64,000 bases of DNA from Sinohyriopsis cumingii. Lineage: Eukaryota; Mollusca; Bivalvia; Unionida; Unionidae. This document shows, piece after piece, positions 53,698 to 63,480 of the stretch (positions within the stretch are counted from its first letter, which is position 1; each line of letters starts with the position of its first letter). The stretch covers positions 13,578,314 through 13,642,313 of the forward strand of contig CM068828.1 in NCBI GenBank assembly GCA_028554795.2, given 5' to 3'. A program made the position numbers and the translations under genes. The notes below the pieces were generated by a model that worked only from the letters and a program-made list of their open reading frames with translations, was not told the DNA's origin and ran no database searches.

Positions 53698-54048
53698 TTA
53701 TTTCTTTGCTGCTGCGTCTTCTTCTTGTTGTTTTTTTCTTACCTCTTCTTCTTGCTGCTGTTGCTGTAGGAGAAAAGCTTGTTCCGCTTCCTTTTGCTGT
53801 TGTATAAATTTCTCCAATTCTTCTTTCTGTCTCTGTCTAAAATTTTCCATGTGCGGTAATGAAGGAGAAGGTGACGAAGGTTCAGGAACAAATTCTTGCA
53901 AGGTAAAAAAATCCACAAAATCCCAATTCACCTCTTCTGAAAGTAAGTCTGGGTTCCCTTGGGTAGTCTCCACCATCAGTGCACCCAAACTGATCGTTTT
54001 CTGAGTTTCCGTCATGTTGAAAAACTGTCGCTTAGATTGACTACGCAC
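53698..54048 (-). CDS. Unknown protein with Gln/Glu-rich coiled coil
   Basis: About 116 codons; a likely start at the internal MTETQK (about 54,013). An acidic, hydrophobic first half (GALMVETTQ; VDFFTLQEFV) is followed by a Gln/Glu/Lys coiled coil. No family recognised. A TATA-like TATATAG at 54,064-54,070 lies about 50 bases upstream of that start on the minus strand. Confidence 0.45.
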   Translation of the reverse strand: MRSQSKRQFFNMTETQKTISLGALMVETTQGNPDLLSEEVNWDFVDFFTLQEFVPEPSSPSPSLPHMENFRQRQKEELEKFIQQQKEAEQAFLLQQQQQEEEVRKKQQEEDAAAKK

Positions 54049-54235
54049 AGGCGCTAGCGAATCTATATAGACTATGTGACGTCACAGACTGCTCTCTTCG
54101 GATTGGACGTGGGCTGACTGAATTTTGTAACACGTGTTTGGATTGGTCAACAAACTCAATCCGTTTCAATCCTTCCTCCCCCTATAAATAAGTACAGTTC
54201 ACTGCATTCCTTCACCTGTTACTCAGCACCCCAAC
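54049..54235. promoter_or_regulatory. Bidirectional promoter of the divergent pair
   Basis: It contains a TATA-like box for the minus gene (54,064-54,070), a full CRE palindrome TGACGTCA (54,077-54,084), two inverted CCAAT boxes (GATTGG at 54,101-54,106 and 54,141-54,146), an E-box CACGTG (54,131-54,136) and a TATA box TATAAATA for the plus gene (54,183-54,190). Compact divergent promoters with CCAAT and TATA boxes are typical of paired histone genes and of viral early promoters. Confidence 0.65.
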
Positions 54236-54486
54236 ATGTGGACCGATGTACAATCTTCAACGCTTGTGTCTTCGATGATGTTCCGGACGGACATATCAAT
54301 GTATGTCCGATCCAACTGGACAGTTATCCACAGGACAGACACCAGCCTGTGGATGCGAAGAATCTTATGTGGGGCATCAAGGATGCCACAAACGAGTCTT
54401 AATCTATGGTCCTGCAGTCAGGCACAGCCTAAGGTCAAGAAGAAGATGTCACAGATGCCCTTTATGTATATTAACATAAAACCAAA
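54236..54486 (+). pseudogene. Unknown small gene ending in a histone-type stem-loop
   Basis: About 250 bases between a TATA-driven ATG (54,236) and the stem-loop at 54,487. More than one frame is open over parts of it and none is recognisable as a histone. Treated as part of the fossil element; no single product is proposed. Confidence 0.4.
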
Positions 54487-54502
54487 GGCCCTTTTCAGGG
54501 CC
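54487..54502 (+). terminator. Histone-type 3' stem-loop (plus strand)
   Basis: GGCCCT-TTTC-AGGGCC preceded by ACCAAA and followed, after exactly 12 bases, by a purine-rich CGAAAAGATC (54,515-54,524). Stem, loop, 5' flank and spacing all match the histone 3'-end signal, and stem and spacing are the same as in the minus-strand copy at 53,413-53,428. Confidence 0.82.
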
Positions 54503-54599
54503 ATTCCTATCTCTCGAAAAGATCTTGACTTTCAATTGCCTACCCCTTTTTTTATTTTTTTGTTTAAAAAAATAATAAAAAAATAGAGACCCCTCCCTG

Positions 54600-54890
54600 T
54601 TTCAATTTTCGCCTGTTCCATTTTCATAGACCCATCAGGTCGGGACCTTATTAAAATAGGGTCCCGACCCTGTTCCATTTCCCCTAGTCCCAAGACAGTC
54701 CCACGATTTATTCCCCATGTTCAATTTCCCTTGTCCCTAGAGTGAATAGTTTTTTTTCTTTCTCCCATGTTAAATTCCCCTTGTCCCTAGAATGGATATT
54801 TTTTTTTTCTCCCATGTTAAATTACATAGTCCCCAGAGTGGATATACCCTTTTTAACATGGAAGTTCCCTAGTCCCTAGACCGTCCCTAT
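54600..54890. repeat. Hairpin and subterminal repeats at the right end of the virus-like element
   Basis: A near-perfect hairpin at 54,638-54,669 (GGTCGGGACC arms, 15-base stem with one mismatch). It is followed by about four repeats of a CCCATGTT...CCCTTGTCCCTAGA word (near 54,713, 54,763, 54,811 and a rearranged one near 54,857). This looks like the terminal region of a DNA element or viral genome; no partner was found on the left side. Confidence 0.6.
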
Positions 54891-55744
54891 TCACTACTAC
54901 CATTGTCATTACCAGCCTGAAACCCAATTTAATGCCATTTGTATAAATTCATTTCAAATAAATATTATGATATAGTTGAAGTGTAAAGTCAAGCAAGTAT
55001 TCTGTTTGCAGATTTTACATTTTAGATATTATAGTAAAGTCATATTTTCTCTTGTTTAGTAAACTTTATTGCAACTGGTTCCAAAATAGTAAATCTTATT
55101 TAATGTTCATTCACCAGAATAGGCATTAATACAATCCCGAATTAACTGTATGGTACTAAAATATACCCTGATCTTGTGTGAGATTGTAATATACAGAACT
55201 ATACCTCAAGACAACAATAATATATTGAATTTATATTGTATCAAGACTGTCATGGTTATGAACTCCAACTTTATTCAGGTTTTTTCATAATAAATGATCA
55301 TCTTGTGCTATGGTTGAAAAGAAATCAAAGTTCAGTTTAACTCCATTCTCTCCACATTTGTAAGTTGTTAAGAGGCATACTCATCCTCAGTGTTATAGTA
55401 AAATGTAATCTTATTTGGATCAATCTTGGTGGTGTAATATATGAATGGAGAAAGAATATTATCATCCAGATTAAAATATGTTTTATTCAGACTCTACTAA
55501 AATTTTTAGTTGGATATGGGTTACGGAGCCTGATGTGTACGAACAAAGCAATGTGTACCATGACCTTTTTAATTTAACATTTTAAACTCCTGCAGAAGAA
55601 AGAGATTTTTTAGATCCATTAATCTGTATTAACAAAAACATTTCTTCAGTATGATTTTCAATTACTTAGTATTGACAAAACTCATATTTTAAAGTTGTTG
55701 TTTTTTTGTGTTTGGTTTGGCCTTTTATGGTAAACCAACACAAG
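54891..55744. other. AT-rich non-coding stretch
   Basis: No gene, repeat or motif I can support. Confidence 0.5.
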
Positions 55745-55897
55745 TAAGTTATTTAGTGCCAAGGCACTTCAAGTATAGTGCCTTGCCCAAGGACACACCA
55801 TGGTAGCTAACCCAGGTTGGTCTGATGGTAGAATTTGAACCTACCTTATTTCACAGGTCCAGAAAGCTAACCACTGAGCCACTACAGCTCCCCATCT
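55745..55897 (-). mobile_element. tRNA-derived SINE, second family
   Basis: On the minus strand: A-box-like TGGCTCAGTGG (55,880-55,870), B-box-like GGTTCAAATTC (55,841-55,831), and a body with GTCCTTGGGCAAGGCACT, a word shared by several SINE families of marine invertebrates (from memory). It differs from the SINE at 302-612. Confidence 0.65.
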
Positions 55898-57572
55898 TAT
55901 AGTGGAATGCTGGTATACTTTATGATCAAGAAGGATGGGTTGGGGTATGCATGTTGCATCTGAAAAAAGTGATGGAATTTTTGTTTACATAATATTTTAG
56001 TCATACAATATGAATCATTTTCTATAGATTTAAGATGTATCAGATCAAGTTAAGAAAAATCATATATTCTGTTTCCTGGGAATGTACTAAAATTCACTGT
56101 TATTGTTTGATTTTTTGGTAGTAAGCTTACTTGGTATTTTTTTCTTTTTAACTTGAATACCTAATTTGTTAACATCCTATTCTAAATCTTCAGAGTTCTG
56201 TCTATTAAGTGACAACTGTTGATACATGTAGGGAAGTTTTTGTTTATATCTTTTGATTTTTGTGATTCTGGAAGTTGCAGTATTTGTTGTTGTATTATAA
56301 CCATTTCAGTAATTTAATGAATGCAGAGTATACTGCTCTATAAATGAAATTTAAGTGAAAATAATGTAAAAGTATGTTTCACTGCAAATATAAATTGTTT
56401 AAAATAATATATCATTTATCATATGACTATTCAATTGTGGTAACTAGTATTCCATCCAATATCTATATATTAAAATATGTCTTTTCATACAGCTGGTGAT
56501 CATTTAGATACAAGTCCAATTGAACATAATCAAATTATCAATGCAGGTGTTTTTATTAGTAGTAGTATTGCAAGTATAAGTGTTAGTATTAAGATTTCAT
56601 ATACAGGTATGATAAGTGTATCATAATGTTTAAATGATGCTCCTCGTTACAACATAAAATATGTTCATTGAAACAAATGGTTCACTGGTAAATTGGCAGC
56701 AAAGGTCTTCACTGAATTATGTTGCATAAACTATTTTACAATAAAACATATATGATGCATCTCAATTATGATGAATGTGAGGAGGAGGATTAATAATAAT
56801 GCAATTTAAGTTATCTTCATAACATAAGTTCTAGCAGATGTGTAATTTTTATGTGGTTCATCATCAGTTTGAAACTGGTCTGTGATTTCTGGATCTGGAC
56901 ATACCTGGTCCCCTGCTGTTGTGCTGCTATGGTCTTTACAGTTCATTAGGATATCAGTTACACTTGGTTTACATTTAGAACCCCATGGGATGGAATGCCC
57001 AGTTTGAAACTGAGAGAATGGTTAATTATCCATAATATAACTCCTGCAGTTATTATTAGGTTTGATATCAAGGTCTTTCTTTAAAAGCTTTTCAACTCAG
57101 GTTCTGTTCTACCATACAGATAAATAAAGTCAAATTCAAGGCTTTCAGATTTGTCCAGTTTGTTTCATGTGTTGCGGCAGACAGACTGTATATTGCCACT
57201 GTACCATATAAATATCAGTGCTTAGTCTGCTCTCAGTTGCTGTGGTTTGATTAGTTACAAGTGTCATCACATGTGACTAATTATTGACCAATGTAATGAA
57301 ACTTGTATAGTTAGAAGGCTGTATTTAAAAACTCTAAAGATCTTAAAAAGAAAATTGGATCGGGGTAAGTAAAACCTTTTACTTTGACCATTTGGCTAGA
57401 AAATAATTTTCAATAAGTTTAAATTGGATAATAGTAATATAATAATTAATTACACAAATCAGAATAAAAGCTATTTGCATATCCCCTTACAGCTGTTGCT
57501 TTTTCATAGTACTAAGTAGAATAAAGTATAGTTAAGACAGATAGCTTTAAGCTAGAATTAAACTCAAATAAA
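55898..57572. other. AT-rich stretch, ending in the probable 5' UTR of the next LINE
   Basis: No gene. The LINE 5' UTR may start near 57.35 kb (TCGGGGTAAG), but no target duplication was found. Confidence 0.4.
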
Positions 57573-57656
57573 TTGCAAGAAATCAAAACAAACCCAGGAT
57601 TAAAACTAAAGAAATATCCCGTCATATATACCTTACATCAAATAAAGAAACTCAAG

Positions 57657-59009
57657 ATGGATAACAACAAAATTAATGTCACATCATCAAATAGTTATCT
57701 CAGCTGCCTGGTCAACCTAAAGGCAGATAAACTAAGGCAAACTTACTCCGAAGCAGTCTCATCCCCCCTAAGAGAAAAACGACAGATACAGTTCTTAACG
57801 CCAATTTTCAACTCGACCCCAACTGACTCGATGAGTAGACTCTACCTGTCACCAAGCGTAAACGAGAATGTGGACAATCTACCGAGTAACCGCAAAACTA
57901 CATCCGACATGAGTACCCAAACTGAGGAACAATACTCAACAAGCACAAAAACAACCCAGACCACGCTGGTTAAAAACACTAGCAGCCAGGGGACTCAAAC
58001 TGAGAACCTACTAGATGAAACAGAACGCCCTCACCCTACCACAAATAAAGCAGTCACACACGACTCAACAAAAGGTAAGAATAATAGGAAAACCAAATCC
58101 CAAATACCAGTTAGAAAGAATAAGGAACACACTAACTGTCAGAATACAAGACCCAGCAAGCCGGTTATGGACAACGAAACAAAGTCAGCTAAAGAGACAA
58201 ACACCAGGGGAAAAAAGACCAGTCTGCAAAATATCCAAAACAAGAAACACCCCGCTGAACTGACTCTCTTCGTCAAGGGAGTAAATTCCAAAATAACGAA
58301 GTTAGCCTTTAAAACCATAGCATGGCAATTGAACAAACATCACCAAGGAGAATTCACGCTTAAAAGCACTAGAGACGACTTGCTGATAATCAAATGCACC
58401 ACTGAACAACAGATTGCCAGATATATGGAAATTGAAAGAATAGGCCAAATAAATGTTCAGGTCACTAGACACAACAGAACAAAACAACACATAGACCCAA
58501 ACCCCCCAAAAACACACAACAAAGGAGTCATATACGTATCAACTCAAAATAAAACCAATGAAATAGTAGACTACATAAGGAGTAAAGGACAGGAAGTAGA
58601 GAAAGCAATCCGCCTAAAAACAAGAAGGGGAAAGGATAGCACTGCAGTGGTACTCTTTTTTAAGGGCGCCACCCCAGAAACTATCAAAATAGCCGAAAAA
58701 CTCGAGGCTAAAAAAATTTTTGCTTTCAAAAACAAACCACGGTTCTGTGGCAACTGCAAAAATTGGGGGCATTACTCTAAGAGTTGCGGAAACCTATTCC
58801 GGTGCAATCAATGTGGTCTTCACCACCCAGACCGGAAAACATGTAGCGCCACCAATCAGCACTGCGCTAACTGTAGTGGTAACCACAAACCAAACCACGC
58901 AGAATGCCCCAGGGCTCTTAGAGAAGCCCTAATAGTCGAATATATGATCTCCCATGGGGTAAACTATAAGCAGGCCAAAACAAAAATCAGGATACCAAAA
59001 ACAAAATAA
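57657..59009 (+). CDS. I-type LINE ORF1 (gag-like, three CCHC zinc knuckles), intact
   Basis: 450 residues from the ATG at 57,657 (an upstream TTG extends the open frame to 57,573). The N-terminal ~190 residues are Ser/Thr/Lys-rich and disordered. An RRM-like region spans roughly 195-360 (ELTLFVKGVNSKITKLAFK; GVIYVSTQNKTNEIVDYI). Three zinc knuckles follow: CGNCKNWGHYSKSC, CNQCGLHHPDRKTC, CANCSGNHKPNHAEC. This matches ORF1 proteins of I/Jockey-group LINEs, which bind the element RNA and escort it to the nucleus. No break seen. Confidence 0.9.
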   Translation: MDNNKINVTSSNSYLSCLVNLKADKLRQTYSEAVSSPLREKRQIQFLTPIFNSTPTDSMSRLYLSPSVNENVDNLPSNRKTTSDMSTQTEEQYSTSTKTTQTTLVKNTSSQGTQTENLLDETERPHPTTNKAVTHDSTKGKNNRKTKSQIPVRKNKEHTNCQNTRPSKPVMDNETKSAKETNTRGKKTSLQNIQNKKHPAELTLFVKGVNSKITKLAFKTIAWQLNKHHQGEFTLKSTRDDLLIIKCTTEQQIARYMEIERIGQINVQVTRHNRTKQHIDPNPPKTHNKGVIYVSTQNKTNEIVDYIRSKGQEVEKAIRLKTRRGKDSTAVVLFFKGATPETIKIAEKLEAKKIFAFKNKPRFCGNCKNWGHYSKSCGNLFRCNQCGLHHPDRKTCSATNQHCANCSGNHKPNHAECPRALREALIVEYMISHGVNYKQAKTKIRIPKTK

Positions 59010-59096
59010 ATAGGTAGCACCCTCACTGGTAGGAAACACGCATAAAACGAAAACAACAGTAAATTAAACAAACTATTAAGACTTTTTGCACTAGAG

Positions 59097-62000
59097 ATGG
59101 ATTCCAGAGCAGAAATCAAAATATGGCAATGGAATGCACGCGGCCTTAGGGCCCACGCTGACCAACTAAATAACAAAATACTTGAACAGGAAAGAAAACC
59201 AGATGTTATATGCATACAGGAAACCCACCTAAATGATACCTCACGTATCCCAAACATCATAGGCTACAACACCAAATACCTAAAGCATCGATCCCCCACA
59301 GCAAGAGGAGGGGGGTTAGCAACCTTTGTTAGAGATGGAATTACATCAGAAATGCATAAATTAACAGATAGTAGACCGCCCAATGACTTCGAAATACAGA
59401 TAGTCAAAATAACCGCTCAAACTAAGCAGGTACTAATCGTTAACCTCTATGAAACAAATGAGCAGCGCAATTTAAGTGCAGACGAAACAATCAAAATGAT
59501 TAAAGACTGTGGAGAATGGGTGGTAATATGCGGGGACTTCAATGCGCACAATGAACTATGGGGGAGTCAAAAGACGGACATTCAAGGAAAAATTGTAGAA
59601 AAATGGGCACAAAAATGCAACTAAGTTTTTCTAAACAACGGAATGCACACCCGGATAGATGACAGAACAGGCCACACATCAGCAATAGACCTATCTCTAT
59701 GCACACCAAGATTAACAGGCATTTCTGATTGGCAAGTTGATGAAAGCGACCCTATGGGAAGTGACCATTTCCTTATAAATATAGAAATACAAATTAGAAT
59801 ACCTCAAAATAAAGCGTCCTTCACACCAAGATGGAAATACGAACAGGCCAACTGGATTAGGTTCAAACAGATAGGTGACTCAATCGACCCAGAAACCATA
59901 TATCACCGGGACATTGACACCTTTAATGACAAATTAATAGAAACCATTAACACAATGGCCCAAGAAACAATTCCTAAAACTAAAGGAGTAGCACCCAAAC
60001 CCACGGTGCCCTGGTGGAATAATGAATGTAAAATAGCAATTAAAGAGAAAAAAAGAGCTCTAAACAAATTCAAAAGAACTAAAAATAATAGGGACTTTAA
60101 CTACTACAAGGAAAAGGAAAAAACTGCCAAACAAACTATTATGATAGCTAAACAAAACTCATGGAGAGAATTCTGCTCAAAACTAGATATTAACACAAAA
60201 TCGAAGGAGGTGTGGCAAAGAATTAAAAAAATGAGAGGCAAAACTAAATCAATAACCCCCAACATACCTGGACAAAACAACAAACATAAGGCAGAATTAT
60301 TCGCAAACTATTTCGCCAACATGTGTAGCAATACCAACTTAGAGGATAAGTTTAAAAATCATAAAAGGCAATTTGAGGAAAGCAACTCTGACAACATAAA
60401 GGAAGCAGGAAATAATGACGGCCCACTAAACCTTCCGTTTACAGAAGCCGAATGGAGAAAGGCCCTCGCCGGCAAAAAGACCACATCCCCCGGGGAGGAT
60501 ACTTTGGGGTATGAAATGTACAAGAACCTACCCAAAAAACTTGTCACAATTGCACTTAACCTCATTAATAAAATATGGGAAACCGGTACCATACCTATAA
60601 GATGGAAAAAGGCAGTAGTGGTCCCGATTCTTAAGCCTGGAAAACCCTCAAGCGATATAAAATCATACAGGCCCATATCACTAACAGACAATATATGTAA
60701 AATAATGGAAACTATGGTAAACAACAGGCTGAAATACCATTTAGAAAGCAAAGGACTACTAGCTAATGCACAGAGCGGGTTTCGCAACTACCGAAGCACA
60801 ATAGACCAACTCATGAGACTAGAAACCGCTGTCAAATTAGCATCTAGAGAAAAATTTTAAAAATCCAGATATGTTACAGCCATCTTCTTAGACATGGAAA
60901 AAGCATATGATCTAACGTGGACTAAGGGACTGATAAGTAAACTTAAACCATACGGAATAACTGGCAATATATACAAATTTATTGCTAACTTCCTAACCGA
61001 TAGAAAGATACAAGTCAGACTAGGACAAGACTACTCTGAACGATACAAACTGGAAAATGGCACGCCACAATGAAGCGTAATCAGCCCAACTTTATTTAAT
61101 ATAATGATAAACGACCTGGAAACAGCGGTAAAACCCAACCACCTTGACTTATCCCAATTCGCCGATGACAGCGCCGTATGGAAAACTGGCAACCCGGCCA
61201 GCAGAGAAACGACCAAGCACTTACAAAAAGGACTAAACGATATAGGAAATTGGACAGATCAATGGGGATTTAAATTGTCACCTCTAAAAACAGTAGGCAT
61301 AGTTTTCAATCCGTGAGGTGGCCACCCCCAACCCACTCCAAACTTAACCCTAAAGGGGGTACCCATCAAATTCGAAAAACAAGCGACACTCCTAGGTATG
61401 GTATTCGACCACGAACTCACGTGGGCAGCTCATATCCAAGAACTCGTAACGAAGTGCAAACGAGACATCAACCTCCACAGAAACCTCAGAGGGGTGAATT
61501 GGGGGGTTGATCAAAAAACACTCGTTACCCTATATAGAGCACTTATAAGAGCAAAATTGGACTACGGTTGCCAGGTATATGGAGCGGCGAACACCACGTT
61601 ACTAAAGAAACTAGACACAGTCCAATCAAAAGCGCTAAGGGTATGCACCGGCGTCCTAAATGGTACCCCCACACAAGATATCTTAATAATAGTAGGAGAA
61701 CCCCCGCTAGACCTAAGGCGGAAGGAATTGATGCTGCGATACTCGACTCGAATATCAATACACCAACCCAACCACCTCATGCTACAAGCCCTCTTAGCAT
61801 GCGACAAACCATTCGATACAAAAGGAAAAAATAAAAAAATACCTAGTGGGAAAATAATTATAGAATTAAAAAGGAAATTTCAAATCGCAAATATCAACCC
61901 AGAAAAAATAAGGTACTACCCAGACCCCCCGTGGACCTGTCCCACACCACAAATAGATCTTAGCTTACGTAAACTAGGACAAAAACAAAATGACCCGATA

Positions 62001-62920
62001 GGACTAAGAGCATCAATACTAACGTACATTGACAACAAATACGAGACATACACGCAAATCTTCGCAGATGGATCAAAAACCAAAAATCCAAATAAAACTG
62101 CAGCAGGGATAGTGATCCCAAAATTAGATGTCGCCGTTGGAAAAAGACTCCCAGACCAATGCGCTATATACACGGTAGAATTCATGGCAATACTAATGGC
62201 ATTAACATACGTCAAAACATACCCCACAACTAAGGCAGTCATTCTAAGCGACTCTTACAGTGTACTACAATCGTTAGCAACAGACCAATCCAAGAGCAGA
62301 CCTAATATGATTAATCATGCAAGATCGCTACTTAAAGAGATTGAAAAAAACAACAAACACGTTGAATTCGTATGGATACCCTCTCACATCCATAATCCCA
62401 GGCAATGACAAAGCAGATGCAGAAGCAAAAAACGCCACAAACGAACCAAAAGCCCAAAATATAGCATACAGCGTCACTGAAATCAATAACATGGGACAAG
62501 ATCAATGACATGTGGCAAGAGCTATGGGAAAAATCGGATGCAAACAGTCTAATACACACGATGATGAAAAAAGTAAGTAGAAAAGTCGAAAGTCCGACCT
62601 TCAAAAATCCATACGATATAACAATAATAAATAGAATAAGAACAGGTAAAACACTATTGGCAGGATGCGCAGGGAAACACATAAAAAGGGGACCAACTGA
62701 AAACTGCCCCTACTGCCCAACTCCAGAAACAATCGCACACTTAATAAATATATGCCCCAAATACAACCAGGAAAGGGCCGAACTAAAATCTCAACAGGAA
62801 CAAATAGGAGAACGGTGGACATACCCGGAGTTACTTGTGGCAAAAAACAATAACATAGGAATGACCTATAATAACATCATGACATTCATTAACAAAATAG
62901 GCAAAAGGGGACAAATCTAA
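59097..62920 (+). pseudogene. I-type LINE ORF2: endonuclease, RT, RNase H (broken)
   Basis: APE endonuclease: WQWNARGLR, CIQETHL, GDFNAHNELWG, GSDHFLI (59,120-59,785). Reverse transcriptase: SYRPISLTDNICKIME, FLDMEKAYD, and the catalytic QFADDSA (about 61,155). RNase H: IFADGSKT, YTVEFMAI, LSDSYSVLQ (about 62,058-62,275). A final CPYC...H...C knuckle lies near 62,706-62,755. From 59,097 to about 62,385 it stays in one frame except for in-frame stops at 59,622, 60,858, 61,071 and 61,314; the TGA at 61,071 falls where the family has Gly in TPQGS. A frameshift near 62,385, before the last RNase H Asp, and another near 62,500 move the frame twice. Confidence 0.88.
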
Positions 62921-63014
62921 ACCGAATGAAGGGTTGGGTATAAAGAGAGACCATGTAAAGAAATTAAAACCAATAAACCTAAAAGATCAAACCAAAAAAG
63001 AAAAAAACCAATCA

Positions 63015-63445
63015 AAATATTACAAATCACTGTTTGGGAATTGTGACGGCCGGCTCGGGCTAGTGGGTTCACAGACTGACACCGCCGCTCATAACCCGAA
63101 CAATAAAAACCAGATAAGGATGAATATTACAAAATCACTGTTTTGGAATTATAATGGCATGCTAGGCCCCGTAGGTTCAAAAAAAAAAAAAAAAAAAAGA
63201 AAAAAAGGAAAAAAAAAAAAAAAACAAAAAAAAAAAAAAAAAAAATATAAAAAAGTAAATCAAAGACCAGTCAAAATATTACAAATCACTGTTTGGGAAT
63301 TGTGACGGCCGGCTCGGTATCGTGGGTTCACAGACTGGCACAGCCGATCATAACCCGAACAATAAAAACCAGATAAGGACAAAATATTACAAAATCACTG
63401 TTTCGGAATTATAACGGCATGCTAGGTCCCGTAGGATCAAAAAAA
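63015..63445 (+). repeat. A-B-A-B tandem repeat in the LINE 3' UTR
   Basis: Two ~170-base units (63,015-63,183 and 63,272-63,440) are separated by an A-rich run. Each unit is itself two diverged halves: A = ATTACAAATCACTGTTTGGG plus a GGCCGGCTCGG part; B = ATTACAAAATCACTGTTT plus a GGCATGCTAGG part. Confidence 0.85.
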
Positions 63446-63480
63446 AATTAAAAAAATATAAAAAAATAAAAATAAAAAAA

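Larger units (their letters stand above)
48085..54890. mobile_element. Broken Polinton/adintovirus-like element with BIR gene
   Basis: Parts in order: a BIR gene (minus), a PolB gene region (minus), a zinc-knuckle region (plus), a divergent pair of genes with histone-type 3' ends, then a tail with a strong hairpin and subterminal direct repeats (54,600-54,890). Neither integrase nor capsid gene is seen and no left terminal repeat was found, so this is probably a partial element. The polymerase region alone shows around six breaks. Intermediate age: PolB motifs are still easy to read, unlike the remnant at 30.6-35.6 kb. Other possibilities are an integrated relative of adintoviruses or a different PolB-bearing virus. 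Confidence 0.7.
57573..63480 (+). mobile_element. I/Nimb-like LINE with RNase H, nearly full length
   Basis: ORF1 (57,657-59,009), 87-base gap, ORF2 (59,097-62,920) with APE endonuclease, reverse transcriptase, RNase H and a terminal zinc knuckle, then a repeat-bearing 3' UTR and A-rich tail. Three zinc knuckles in ORF1 and RNase H in ORF2 place it in the I group. ORF1 is intact and damage in ORF2 is limited, so this copy is fairly young but dead. Confidence 0.85.

Noticed and set aside
53451-54486. A degenerate histone gene pair
   Set aside because: 3' signals and promoter layout suggest it, but none of the frames has recognisable H2A, H2B, H3 or H4 sequence; kept as unknown genes with histone-type ends.
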